A stretch of 64,000 bases of DNA from an uncultured Hungatella sp. (GTDB lineage: Bacteria > Bacillota > Clostridia > Lachnospirales > Lachnospiraceae). Positions within the stretch are counted from its first letter, which is position 1. Each line of letters opens with the position of its first letter. A model generated the notes under the pieces. It was not told where the DNA came from. It worked only from the letters and a program-made list of their open reading frames with translations, and made no database searches. The DNA is taken from assembly GCA_947089145.1 (NCBI GenBank), contig CAMUJH010000005.1:40829-104828 (forward strand), read 5' to 3'. Both the position numbers and the translations under genes were made by a program. Shown here piece by piece: positions 35,296 to 43,881 of the stretch.

Positions 35296-36882
35296 TTAAC
35301 CCCTCCTTTTCCTTTTCAGCACTGGCTTAATGCCGAAAATCTCTTCAAAGAAATCCCCACAAAGCATTACCGCAAACAGTTCCAGGCTAATATCGCCGTC
35401 GTATGCGGCAGTAACCACCAGCTCCCCGTTTTTCACGCTCATACGGCAGTTTTCCGTTTTCTGCTTATGGCTCCTGTCAAGGGCATTTGCCATGCGTAGA
35501 AGGGCCGTCAGCTTTGCTACTCTGGTATCTTCATCCGCATAGTCAAATTCCGCCCCGTAAAAGCGGACAACGTTGGCCACCAGCTTCCTCTCCTCATGGG
35601 ACAAGCCGATGATTTCCGTAGCCATAATGATATTATAGGCGCTGGTCCCTGTATTTCTGGTGCTGATAAATTTGCCGCAGCCGTGAAGAATGGCTGCTAT
35701 CTGCAGCAGCAGGCGTTCTCTGCTGCCTAATCCATGGTTTTTCTTCATCACGTCAAACAGCTGGAGAGCCAGCTTCTCCACACACTGGGCATGGCTTCCT
35801 CCGCAGCGGTACCTCTTTGCCATATTGCGGGCCGCTATGGGAATATCTTCATCAAAGCTGTGGGCAAAATTCAGCTTCTTGATGTTCTGGGCATATTCGG
35901 AGGCAATTCCGTCGCACATACGGATTCCAGGAATCCATATCATCTCAGCGCCTGTCATCTCCACCACTTTGCGGAAAATAATGGCTGCCGGCATTAAAAG
36001 GGTGGCATATCCTGCATTAACTCCAAACCGCTCTTCAATCTGATCCTGTGACATCTGACAGAGCCTGTCTGCATACGCCATAAAATCAGAAGCACTGATG
36101 CGATCCGTAGTCCCCAAACGGGTTTCCTGGGAATCGCTGCCGGCTGGTGACCCGTTCTTTCCCCTATACGAAGCCACATAGTCCACTTCGTCTCTTGCCA
36201 GATACAGAATCAGCTCTCCAATGGCAATCAGATTTTTGATGCCCCGGTTCTTCATGTCCCGATCCTTCAGATACATCTTTTTGTAGGTTCCCAGCTCTTT
36301 GTCCACTATCTCCTCCACAATGGCTCTCTGCATCCGGCTGTCAGCGGGAATCTTCGATAAGATCCCTCCGATGGCCATGACGCCCAGAGGCAGGTTCTGG
36401 GTGGAAACAAGGCTGTCTTTGTCAAACAGGGAAATCTGCATGCTGCCAAAGCTGACATCTGCAATGGCAGTTCCCTTCTGGATGATTTTCTGAAATTCCG
36501 ACTCCTTCATGGCAATAGCCTTGTAGGTCAGAAGCCTTTGCTCTGAGTTGCTTAAGACCTTTACCGAGATCCCGGTCCTTACCCGTATCTGTTCCAAAAT
36601 AATCTGGCTGTTTTTGGCAAGGCGCATGGCAGTAGTGGCATAAGCCCGGTAATCGGATATCTGGTAGCTTTTCATCACCGTCATGAATTCTTCCAGAATC
36701 CTGCACATTTCATCAATAAGCTCATAGCTGATTTTTCCTGTGCTGTAGGTGTTTTTCCCCAATGCAATTACGTGGCGCAGGTGATCGATCTGTCTTAACC
36801 CGTTTTTTGCCGTAATCTCGTAGATTCCCAGTTCCAGCTTAAAGGAACCCACGTCAATGGCCGCAAATAATTGTGCCGCCAT
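35296..36882 (-). CDS. ppx: Exopolyphosphatase / pppGpp phosphohydrolase (Ppx/GppA) with HD domain
   Basis: A 528-residue protein. The N-terminal ASKHA fold shows FAAIDVGSFKLELGIYEI and IADVSFGSMQISLF phosphate-binding motifs; a C-terminal HD-like domain contains ILHGCGKFI. Such proteins shorten polyphosphate chains or hydrolyse pppGpp. Some usual acidic residues of the first motif pattern are altered (DVGSF instead of DxGSN), as in related clostridial proteins. First gene of ppx-ppk. Confidence 0.9.
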   Translation of the reverse strand: MAAQLFAAIDVGSFKLELGIYEITAKNGLRQIDHLRHVIALGKNTYSTGKISYELIDEMCRILEEFMTVMKSYQISDYRAYATTAMRLAKNSQIILEQIRVRTGISVKVLSNSEQRLLTYKAIAMKESEFQKIIQKGTAIADVSFGSMQISLFDKDSLVSTQNLPLGVMAIGGILSKIPADSRMQRAIVEEIVDKELGTYKKMYLKDRDMKNRGIKNLIAIGELILYLARDEVDYVASYRGKNGSPAGSDSQETRLGTTDRISASDFMAYADRLCQMSQDQIEERFGVNAGYATLLMPAAIIFRKVVEMTGAEMIWIPGIRMCDGIASEYAQNIKKLNFAHSFDEDIPIAARNMAKRYRCGGSHAQCVEKLALQLFDVMKKNHGLGSRERLLLQIAAILHGCGKFISTRNTGTSAYNIIMATEIIGLSHEERKLVANVVRFYGAEFDYADEDTRVAKLTALLRMANALDRSHKQKTENCRMSVKNGELVVTAAYDGDISLELFAVMLCGDFFEEIFGIKPVLKRKRRG

Positions 36883-36985
36883 ACATAACTCCTCCCCTCT
36901 TCCCTCTCTTGAAATTTTTATGATCCAGCCAGGGCACGCCTGAAAATCAAAACTCCCCCTGCCCTGTTACTGTTTTCCAAGCAAA

Positions 36986-37080
36986 CCTGATGCGCCCCGC
37001 TATAAACACACCGCCGCAAATGAAAGTCCGGCGGGCGCACTTGGCATACCTGAATGCATGCCGTCTAATGGCCGGCGGGA
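36986..37080 (-). repeat. Dispersed intergenic repeat, copy 2 (inverted)
   Basis: Minus-strand match to the repeat at 8698-8790: TTAGACGGCAT, hairpin GGCATGCATTCAGGTATGCC, core GCCCGCCGGACTTTC and a GGGGCGCAT end. It lies 4 bp beyond the DUF815 stop codon. The remaining 36883-36985 gap holds the ppx upstream region with a CCTCCCC-rich ribosome site and no clear gene. Confidence 0.6.
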
Positions 37081-37083
37081 ATT

Positions 37084-38352
37084 TTAAAGCAGATGCGTAA
37101 TAAACTGAGCCGCCGTCCTTCCCGAAAGCCCTCCGTGGGTAAGCTCCCATTTATTGGCTTCCTGGTATAATTCCTCCATGGGCATGGTAATTCCATGACG
37201 TTTGGCCAGAGTCTTTACAATATTCTGGAACTCCCTTTTATCCGGCGATCCAAAATAGATGGTTACCCCGAAACGGGCTACCAGAGACAGCTTTTCCTGC
37301 ACGGTGTCATTGACATGAAGCTCATCGTCCAGCTCCCGTTTGTCACTGAACTTCTCCCGAATCAAATGCCTGCGGTTGGAAGTGGCATAAATCAGGACAT
37401 TTTTCGGTTTCCGGCCAAGCCCGCCTTCAATGATGGCCTTAAGATATTTATATTCCAGCTCGCTTTCCTCAAATGACAGATCATCCATATACACGATAAA
37501 CTTGTAATTCCTGTCCTGTATCTGCTCCAATACGGAAGAAAGTGCATGGAATTGATGCTTGTACACCTCAATGATCCGCAAGCCCTGGTCATAATACTCA
37601 TTTAAAATAGCCTTAATGCTGGAAGATTTGCCGGTCCCTGCATCGCCGAACAGCAGCACATTGTTGGCGGCCCTGCCCTGGATAAAGCTTTCTGTATTTT
37701 CAATCAGCTTTTTCTTCTGCAGTTCATACCCCACAATATCATCCAGGTACACATGTTCCACATTTACCACCGGCTCAATAACCGCCTTATGGCGGTCTTC
37801 CACTATACGGAACGCCTTGTTCAGCCCGTACTTTCCCACGCCGAACTCCCGGTAAAACTCTGTTACCGCACGCTGGAAACCGTCAATATCCTCCGCCGCC
37901 TCCAAAGCCAAAGAAAGTTCAACGATCCGGTCCCGGATTCTCCTGTTAAAGATCCGGCTGACCGTATCCGCAGGCTTATAGCAGGCCAGCTGGCTCCACA
38001 CCGGCTCCCCTTCCGCCTCCTCATCCAAAACCCGGATATCTTTTCTGTAAAGTTCCTGTATCGCCGCCAAATCCTGCCTTGCAAGCCTGGACAAGGTCCC
38101 TCCCTGATCTCCGCGGATCTCGCAGGAAATGCTGTAGGCATTTTCCTGTTCGGCAAGTCCATACGCCAGAAAGCAATGCCACAAATTCCCCTCAAACCCA
38201 TAGTCCGCCGCCAGTTCAATCAGCTGGCTGGCAAGGGCATAAATGTCCAGGCCGTCACTCTGGTCTTTGTTCCCGCAAAGCAGCTGCGCCATCTGATCAA
38301 AAAGTTTCTGGTTTTTAAAATTCCGATATATCAGCAATCGCTTCGTGTTCAT
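37084..38352 (-). CDS. DUF815 family AAA ATPase
   Basis: A 422-residue P-loop ATPase. Walker A is FGDAGTGKSSSIKAIL near residue 240, Walker B FIVYMDDLSFEE near 290, and sensor-like LIYATSNRRHLIREKFSD near 325, matching DUF815 (YcaJ/DnaA-like AAA core). The N-terminal ~200 residues are helical and specific to this group. Role unknown; conserved in Firmicutes. ATG 38352 has AGGAG 9 nt upstream; the in-frame stretch upstream to 38481 overlaps pheA and is discarded. Confidence 0.87.
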   Translation of the reverse strand: MNTKRLLIYRNFKNQKLFDQMAQLLCGNKDQSDGLDIYALASQLIELAADYGFEGNLWHCFLAYGLAEQENAYSISCEIRGDQGGTLSRLARQDLAAIQELYRKDIRVLDEEAEGEPVWSQLACYKPADTVSRIFNRRIRDRIVELSLALEAAEDIDGFQRAVTEFYREFGVGKYGLNKAFRIVEDRHKAVIEPVVNVEHVYLDDIVGYELQKKKLIENTESFIQGRAANNVLLFGDAGTGKSSSIKAILNEYYDQGLRIIEVYKHQFHALSSVLEQIQDRNYKFIVYMDDLSFEESELEYKYLKAIIEGGLGRKPKNVLIYATSNRRHLIREKFSDKRELDDELHVNDTVQEKLSLVARFGVTIYFGSPDKREFQNIVKTLAKRHGITMPMEELYQEANKWELTHGGLSGRTAAQFITHLL

Positions 38353-38363
38353 GGCTCTGTCTC

Positions 38364-39491
38364 CTAATAATTGCCCAAAATCCTCATGTTGGCAGCTTCC
38401 TCGGAAACGCTTCTCAATGCGTTTTGAATGGAAGCGTCGCTTAAATTGCCTTCCACGTCTACAAAGAACCGGTACTCCCACGTTTTTCCCTGTATGGGAC
38501 GGGATTCTATCATTCTCATGTTGACCCCATTGTAAATAAGATTGCCCAACATATTATACAGGGTTCCGCTTCTGTGGGGAAGTTCAAAACAAATGGTAAT
38601 TTTTCCCGCATCTTTGCGGTAAATGCGGTCTTTGGCAAGGATAATAAACCGGGTAGTATTATTCTTGTTGTTGTTAATGTTTTCCGCCAGCGCTTCCAGG
38701 CCGTACAGCCTTCCTGCAGCCCGGCTGGCCACAGCAGCCTGGCTTTTATCATGGTCGCTGATAATCTTTCTGGCAGCCATTGCCGTGTTCTCCACGCTGA
38801 TCTGCCGCCACTGAGGGCGTGCGTTAAGATATTGGCCGGACTGCATCAGAGCCTGGGGATGGGAATACACGGTCTGAATGTCATCAAGGGATGCCCCGGG
38901 CAGTCCAAGCAGCATGTGATTCACCGGAATGCAGATTTCCGCCACAATAACATTGTCATGGCAAAGCATTAAGTCATAGTTGTCACTGACAGCCCCTGCA
39001 GAAGAATTCTCAATGGGAATTACCGCATAGTCCGCCTTCCCTGATTCCGCTGCCTCCATGGCCTCCTCCCATGTGTTCACATGAAAGGCATCCACCTGGT
39101 CGCCAAAATAGGCAAGCGCCGCCTCATGGCTGTAGGCCCCCTCCACGCCCTGATATACTACCCGTACCGCCTGAGCGGGGATGCTGTCCACCTGCCGGAA
39201 TCCCAATCCGGATTTTTTCCCGTGCTGTTCCAAAAGACGGTATTGATAGCGGCGGCTGATAGTCATAAGCTGAGTAAACAGTTCCTGGGCTGCCTGCTGG
39301 TTAAACGCTCCATGAGCCAGCTCTCTGACTGCGGCGATTTTCGCCTGTTCCCGCTCTCTGTCAAAGACCTGCTCTCCCGTCTCGATCTTAAATTCCGCCA
39401 CCTGTTCTACTAGCTTCATTCTCTCTTCAAACAGCCGGATAATCTCCTGGTCAACCGTATCCAGCCGATCTCTGATTTTCATCAAATCCAT
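38364..39491 (-). CDS. pheA: Bifunctional chorismate mutase / prephenate dehydratase
   Basis: A 375-residue P-protein making phenylpyruvate. Residues 1-90: AroQ-type chorismate mutase (IRDRLDTVDQEIIRLFEERM). Middle: prephenate dehydratase with VVYQGVEGAYSHEAALAYF, IENSSAGAVSDNYDL and the TTRFIIL catalytic loop. C-terminal ACT domain with ESRPIQGKTWEYRF, the Phe-binding ESRP motif, so feedback inhibition by phenylalanine is expected. It lies 11 bp before DUF815. Confidence 0.95.
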   Translation of the reverse strand: MDLMKIRDRLDTVDQEIIRLFEERMKLVEQVAEFKIETGEQVFDREREQAKIAAVRELAHGAFNQQAAQELFTQLMTISRRYQYRLLEQHGKKSGLGFRQVDSIPAQAVRVVYQGVEGAYSHEAALAYFGDQVDAFHVNTWEEAMEAAESGKADYAVIPIENSSAGAVSDNYDLMLCHDNVIVAEICIPVNHMLLGLPGASLDDIQTVYSHPQALMQSGQYLNARPQWRQISVENTAMAARKIISDHDKSQAAVASRAAGRLYGLEALAENINNNKNNTTRFIILAKDRIYRKDAGKITICFELPHRSGTLYNMLGNLIYNGVNMRMIESRPIQGKTWEYRFFVDVEGNLSDASIQNALRSVSEEAANMRILGNY

Positions 39492-39495
39492 GTTT

Positions 39496-40245
39496 TTATG
39501 CTCCCTCTCTCAGTCTCTTTTCCTTTATCAGCATGTCGATAATGATCTCCCTGGTGTGGGCGCCTACAAATTTCTTTTTCTCCGGCTCCAGTCCTTTGAT
39601 GATAAACGGCTCTCCGAACTCAATGGTCACTTGAGAGGATTTCATCTTTGGAAAATGAGCCTCATACACTTCCGCCGTCCCCGTAATGGCCACCGGAACC
39701 ACCGGGCAGCCTGTCTTTTCGGCAATCTTTAAGCTGCCTTCCTTAAACGGAAGCAGATCCAGATAATCGTCTGCTTCATTTCTGGTCCCCTCCGGAAAAA
39801 TCCAGATAGAAACGCCGTTTTTTACTTTGGAAACCCCTTCCAATATGGCCTTAACGCCTTCCCGGATATTTTCCCTGTCCAGAAACAGGCAGTTGACATT
39901 TCGCATCCAGTTAGACAGAAGCGGAATCTTCTCCATCTCCTTCTTTGCCATAAATCCCAGAGAAGTGGGCACTGTTGTGTAGCCTACCAGAATATCAAAA
40001 TAGCTTCTATGATTGCCCACATAGAGCACCGGCTGATCCGGCGGAATATTCTCAAGACCCTTTACCGTAATATGTACTCCGGCCACCTTTAAAATGCGCC
40101 GGAACATGAAGCGGACAATGGCCAGGCTCTGCCTGCCTTTCTTCTCCGGATCTGTTTTCCCAATCTGTTTCTCTAATATGAGAATAGGAATACTGAAGAT
40201 TAAAAACAGAATAACCATAGATGCAACCAGAATAAATTTCAGCAT
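39496..40245 (-). CDS. plsC: 1-acyl-sn-glycerol-3-phosphate acyltransferase
   Basis: A 249-residue membrane-associated acyltransferase that makes phosphatidic acid. N-terminal membrane helix (VASMVILFLIFSIPILIL); catalytic HX4D motif NHRSYFD near residue 80, substrate motif FPEGTRNEAD near 150, and VVPVAITGT. It is 4 bp before pheA on the same strand, though the link is probably positional only. Other phospholipid genes (cls) lie just upstream. Confidence 0.92.
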   Translation of the reverse strand: MLKFILVASMVILFLIFSIPILILEKQIGKTDPEKKGRQSLAIVRFMFRRILKVAGVHITVKGLENIPPDQPVLYVGNHRSYFDILVGYTTVPTSLGFMAKKEMEKIPLLSNWMRNVNCLFLDRENIREGVKAILEGVSKVKNGVSIWIFPEGTRNEADDYLDLLPFKEGSLKIAEKTGCPVVPVAITGTAEVYEAHFPKMKSSQVTIEFGEPFIIKGLEPEKKKFVGAHTREIIIDMLIKEKRLREGA

Positions 40246-40302
40246 AGTTTTCTCCCTCTTTTCATCCCTTTATTATATAAAAAGAAAGGCGCAAATACAA
40301 GT

Positions 40303-40806
40303 CTAAGCGCCTTTCTTTTTTGTAATTTGTTCGAATAGAAGTCCTGTTATAAACCACAGGGGAGCAAAGTCCAGGCGGATCAGGCCGTCCACGTTGGAGT
40401 GAAGGCCGCTGTAGTCCCAGGGACAGACTCCCCCGGCCTTTAACAGCGTGCCAAACAGATACTCCGCCGTGAAAATAAGAACCATGTAAAGCATTCCATG
40501 ACGGAGGATTCTGTCTGCTGCCGCCAGCGCTTCCCCCGGCTTTATCTGAAGCCATCTGTCCACCGCCTGGCCGATAGGAGAAAGTAAGGCTCCCAGACCA
40601 TAGATGGGAAACATTAAAAGAGAAGTGCTTCCCATAAGCCTCCAGTCATGTGCAGCTATGGAGCCTACAGAGGTAAAAATCACCTCAAGGCACCAGCCTG
40701 CTACTCCGCATTTAAAAAAATCTTTTCCCAGTTCTTTTATCTTATATGCTGTCTTCATGAAAGCAGTATGTGTGGAATAGGGGAAATTTATGCGCGGCCC
40801 TGCCAT
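40303..40806 (-). CDS. CmpB-like (putative ABC permease) small membrane protein
   Basis: A 167-residue protein with four or so hydrophobic segments and conserved FKCGVAGWCLEV, PIYGLGALL and CPWDYSG motifs of the family labelled putative ABC transporter permease (ABC_trans_CmpB), found widely in clostridia. No transporter partner is nearby and function is unproven. Both ATG 40806 and ATG 40758 have weak ribosome sites; the longer form is given. Confidence 0.7.
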   Translation of the reverse strand: MAGPRINFPYSTHTAFMKTAYKIKELGKDFFKCGVAGWCLEVIFTSVGSIAAHDWRLMGSTSLLMFPIYGLGALLSPIGQAVDRWLQIKPGEALAAADRILRHGMLYMVLIFTAEYLFGTLLKAGGVCPWDYSGLHSNVDGLIRLDFAPLWFITGLLFEQITKKKGA

Positions 40807-40821
40807 AAGGATTTGGCTCTT

Positions 40822-42339
40822 CTACAAAAGCGGCGATAAAAGCCTGCTGCACTGCTCCTTAATCCGAATCCACATATTCCTTTGTTCATACCGTTCCTTT
40901 GTCACCTCCTGACAGTGATCTAAATCCTTTCTGAAAGCCTCCTCCAGTTTTTCCGTGGTTTCCTGATCAAAAATAGTGGCATTCACTTCAAAGTTCAGCT
41001 CAAAACTGCGGATATCCATGTTGCCCGTTCCATAGCTGCATACCAGCCCGTCAGCCATAACGCCTTTGGCGTGGAGGAATCCTTCTTTATAAACATAGCA
41101 TCTTGCGCCGACTGCCAGAAGATCGCCCACATAAGAATAGGACGCCCAGTATACAAACGGATGATCCGGTTTGCAGGGAATCATCAGACGCACATCCACG
41201 CCTGCCTCCGCTGCCATCTTAAGCGCCGAAAGAACCGCATCATCCGGCACAAAATAGGGAGTCTGAATATAAATATGATCTTTTGCCTTGTTAAACAGCT
41301 GAAGGTAATTGTTGCGGATCTGGCGGTTGCTGGCATCAGGGCCGCTGCTGATAATCTGTATCTCCACATCATGTTTGCCTCCGTCAGGAAATGCCTCCTG
41401 GCCTTTCTCCTGATCCAGTCCAAAATACCATCCGTCTTTAAACAGGTTTTCCCCTGCCGCATAATTCCAGTCCAAAGCAAAGCGGATCTGCAGACTGTAA
41501 ACGGCACTGCCCCGGATCTTTAAGTGAGTATCCCGCCAGTAGCCGAACTTCGGATCTTTTGAGATATACTCACGGCCAATATTAAAGCCGCCTACATACC
41601 CCACTCTGCCGTCAATCACCACAATTTTCCGGTGGTTGCGGTAATTAACCCTCAGCTGCAGCCTTCCTAAGAAAGCGGGAAAAAATTCTCCCACCATGAC
41701 GCCGCTGCTTTCCAAGTCTTTCCACACCCGCTTCGGCATAAATCTGCCGCCCATGCCGTCATAGAGAATCCGCACCTCTACTCCATGGGTCACCTTTTCC
41801 TTTAGAACCGGAATCATCCTCTGAAACACCTCATCATTCTTGATGATGTAATATTGAATGTGGATATATTCCTGAGCCTTTTTCATCTCAGCAATCAAGT
41901 CATCAAACTTTTCAACCCCGTCAGTAAAAATCTCTACCTGGTTGTCTCCCGTAAGCACTGCTCCGGAAGTTTCCATATTGTATTTCACCAGATTCTCGTA
42001 TTCTGCGTAACGGGAATCCCTAAGCCACACGTCCCTCTCTGCGATAGCTTCCTCCTGGGACTTTATGGTATATTTAAACCGGTCTTCTACCTCCTTAACC
42101 CGGAACATTTTGTTTTTGCGGTAATCCTGGCAGAGAAGGAGATACAGAAAGAAGCCAAAAATCGGCACGAAATAAAGGGCCAGCAGCCATGTCCACACCG
42201 CTTTTGGATCTCTTCTCTGAAAGAAAACAATAACCACGGACAGGACAAGATTAATATACAGAAGATGCTCCATCATCCATCCCCACGCCGCAAATATCTG
42301 CCCGGGTATCTCCACCAGAATATCAAGGATCGCTTCCAT
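40822..42339 (-). CDS. cls: Cardiolipin synthase
   Basis: A 505-residue phospholipase-D family enzyme condensing two phosphatidylglycerols. Two N-terminal helices (INLVLSVVIVFFQRRDPKAV), then two HKD motifs: NHRKIVVIDG near residue 230 and LHAKGVMADG near 420. GGFNIGREYI and GTGNMDIRSFELNFEVN are the companion motifs. It acts at the inner membrane. DUF4250 lies 57 bp upstream on the same strand. Confidence 0.94.
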   Translation of the reverse strand: MEAILDILVEIPGQIFAAWGWMMEHLLYINLVLSVVIVFFQRRDPKAVWTWLLALYFVPIFGFFLYLLLCQDYRKNKMFRVKEVEDRFKYTIKSQEEAIAERDVWLRDSRYAEYENLVKYNMETSGAVLTGDNQVEIFTDGVEKFDDLIAEMKKAQEYIHIQYYIIKNDEVFQRMIPVLKEKVTHGVEVRILYDGMGGRFMPKRVWKDLESSGVMVGEFFPAFLGRLQLRVNYRNHRKIVVIDGRVGYVGGFNIGREYISKDPKFGYWRDTHLKIRGSAVYSLQIRFALDWNYAAGENLFKDGWYFGLDQEKGQEAFPDGGKHDVEIQIISSGPDASNRQIRNNYLQLFNKAKDHIYIQTPYFVPDDAVLSALKMAAEAGVDVRLMIPCKPDHPFVYWASYSYVGDLLAVGARCYVYKEGFLHAKGVMADGLVCSYGTGNMDIRSFELNFEVNATIFDQETTEKLEEAFRKDLDHCQEVTKERYEQRNMWIRIKEQCSRLLSPLL

Positions 42340-42395
42340 TTTCCACCCCTCCTTTAGCCATCTTCTGAAGGTATGGTTCCCTTAAATGCACATTG

Positions 42396-42575
42396 TTACA
42401 CAAACATATTCTTTTCGGAATCATAGCGGTAGTCAATCCTGCCAAGGCTTTCTTCTATATCCTTTTGCTCCAGGTCCAAAGATCTGCAGCATTCTTCCAG
42501 AGACGGGTAGAAATCCCTTAACTGGGTGTTCATATAGCTTAACAGCATTACTGGGTCTTTCGGAATCTTACTCAT
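42396..42575 (-). CDS. DUF4250 small protein
   Basis: A 59-residue protein starting MSKIPKDPVMLLSYMNTQLR and ending IDYRYDSEKNMFV, matching the DUF4250 family of Clostridia mini-proteins. AAAAGGAGG lies 8 nt before the ATG, so expression is well supported. No membrane segment; probably a helical bundle. Function is unknown. Confidence 0.85.
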   Translation of the reverse strand: MSKIPKDPVMLLSYMNTQLRDFYPSLEECCRSLDLEQKDIEESLGRIDYRYDSEKNMFV

Positions 42576-42773
42576 ATAATCTGCCTCCTTTTCTTTATTG
42601 GATGTATAAGCTTCACTTAATCGGATTATGATAAATGCGGAATCGGCTTAAGCTGCCTGACTAACAACAATTATACTAATTTTACTCGCTTTGAGAAAAT
42701 TCGTCTAGCCATTTCCAAATATTTATGATAATGTTTATACATGTGAAAACAAAAACAAAGGAGCGCAAGCCTT

Positions 42774-43790
42774 ATGAAACGGATTCTCCTTATTGCAACC
42801 GGCGGCACCATTGCTTCTAAGCGCAGCGCAGCCGGATTAAAACCCTTGATTTCTTCTGACGAGCTGTTGGGCTACGTTCCGTCTGCCTCCCAGTTCTGCC
42901 AGGCGGACGCCCTGCAGCTGTTTAACCTTGACAGCACCAACATCCAGCCAAAGCACTGGCTTGCCATGGCTTTGGCAGTGGAAGAACACTATATGGACTA
43001 TGACGGGTTTGTCATCTGCCACGGCACGGATACCATGGCCTACACGGCGGCGGCTCTGTCCTATCTGATTCAGAACTCGCCAAAGCCTGTTGTCATTACC
43101 GGTTCCCAGAAGCCCATTGACATGGAAATTACAGATGCCAAGTCCAACCTTTTGGACAGCCTCTGCTTCGCCTCCTGCGATTCCTCCCATGGAGTCAATA
43201 TTGTATTTGACGGCAAGGCAATTGCAGGTACAAGGGGAAAAAAAGAACGCACCAAAAGCTATGATGCGTTTTCAAGCATTAACTTTCCTTATATTGCTGC
43301 TATTCAGGACAGCCAGATTCTGTTTTATCTGAATGACAAAAATCTGCTGTCAGCCCCTGTTAAGTTCTACCACGATTTAAATCCCCGCATCGGGCTGCTG
43401 AAGCTGATCCCTTCCATGGATGCCACGGTTCTGGACTATATGGCAGAGCATTATGACGCGGTTATTATCGAATCCTTTGGGGTCGGAGGGCTCCCCAACT
43501 ATGACACCTGCGGATATTATTCTGTTGTGGAAAAATGGGTTAACCTGGGAAAAACCGTAGTCATGGCCACCCAGGTCACCAACGAGGGCAGCAATATGTC
43601 CGTCTATGAAGTGGGGCGGAATATTAAATATGAATTTGGCCTTCTGGAATCGTACGATATGACGCTGGAAGCTACCGTGACAAAGCTGATGTGGATTCTG
43701 GGGCAGACAAAAGAGCGGGAGAAGGTGAAGGAATTATTCTACCAAACGATTAATCGGGATATCCTGTGGAAAGTGACTCCGCAGCCTTAA
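42774..43790 (+). CDS. ansA: Type I (cytoplasmic) L-asparaginase
   Basis: A 338-residue enzyme hydrolysing asparagine to aspartate and ammonia. Motif 1 LIATGGTIASKRS holds the nucleophilic threonine at ~12; motif 2 CHGTDTMAYTAAAL near residue 83 has the second Thr-Asp; a Lys follows in the conserved TDAKSN region. No signal peptide. AAAGGAG lies 10 nt before ATG 42774. Single-gene unit on the plus strand, closed by the 43824 hairpin. Confidence 0.94.
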   Translation: MKRILLIATGGTIASKRSAAGLKPLISSDELLGYVPSASQFCQADALQLFNLDSTNIQPKHWLAMALAVEEHYMDYDGFVICHGTDTMAYTAAALSYLIQNSPKPVVITGSQKPIDMEITDAKSNLLDSLCFASCDSSHGVNIVFDGKAIAGTRGKKERTKSYDAFSSINFPYIAAIQDSQILFYLNDKNLLSAPVKFYHDLNPRIGLLKLIPSMDATVLDYMAEHYDAVIIESFGVGGLPNYDTCGYYSVVEKWVNLGKTVVMATQVTNEGSNMSVYEVGRNIKYEFGLLESYDMTLEATVTKLMWILGQTKEREKVKELFYQTINRDILWKVTPQP

Positions 43791-43823
43791 AGCGCCTGCC
43801 GCCTCACAATGGGGCCGGAAAGC

Positions 43824-43865
43824 CTTTGCCCCTGTTTGGCCCCGGGCTGGCCAATGGGGGCAAAG
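43824..43865. terminator. Bidirectional hairpin between convergent ansA and kinase genes
   Basis: CTTTGCCCC (from 43824) pairs with GGGGCAAAG (to 43865), with an inner GGCC/GGCC pairing. It occupies the short gap between two converging stop codons. No strong T run. Confidence 0.55.
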
Positions 43866-43881
43866 ACTTAGTCCGCCGATA

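Noticed and set aside
37084-38481. Longer N-terminal extension of the DUF815 protein to 38481
   Set aside because: The extension overlaps the pheA 3' end, has no ribosome site, and the start at 38352 has a good AGGAG.
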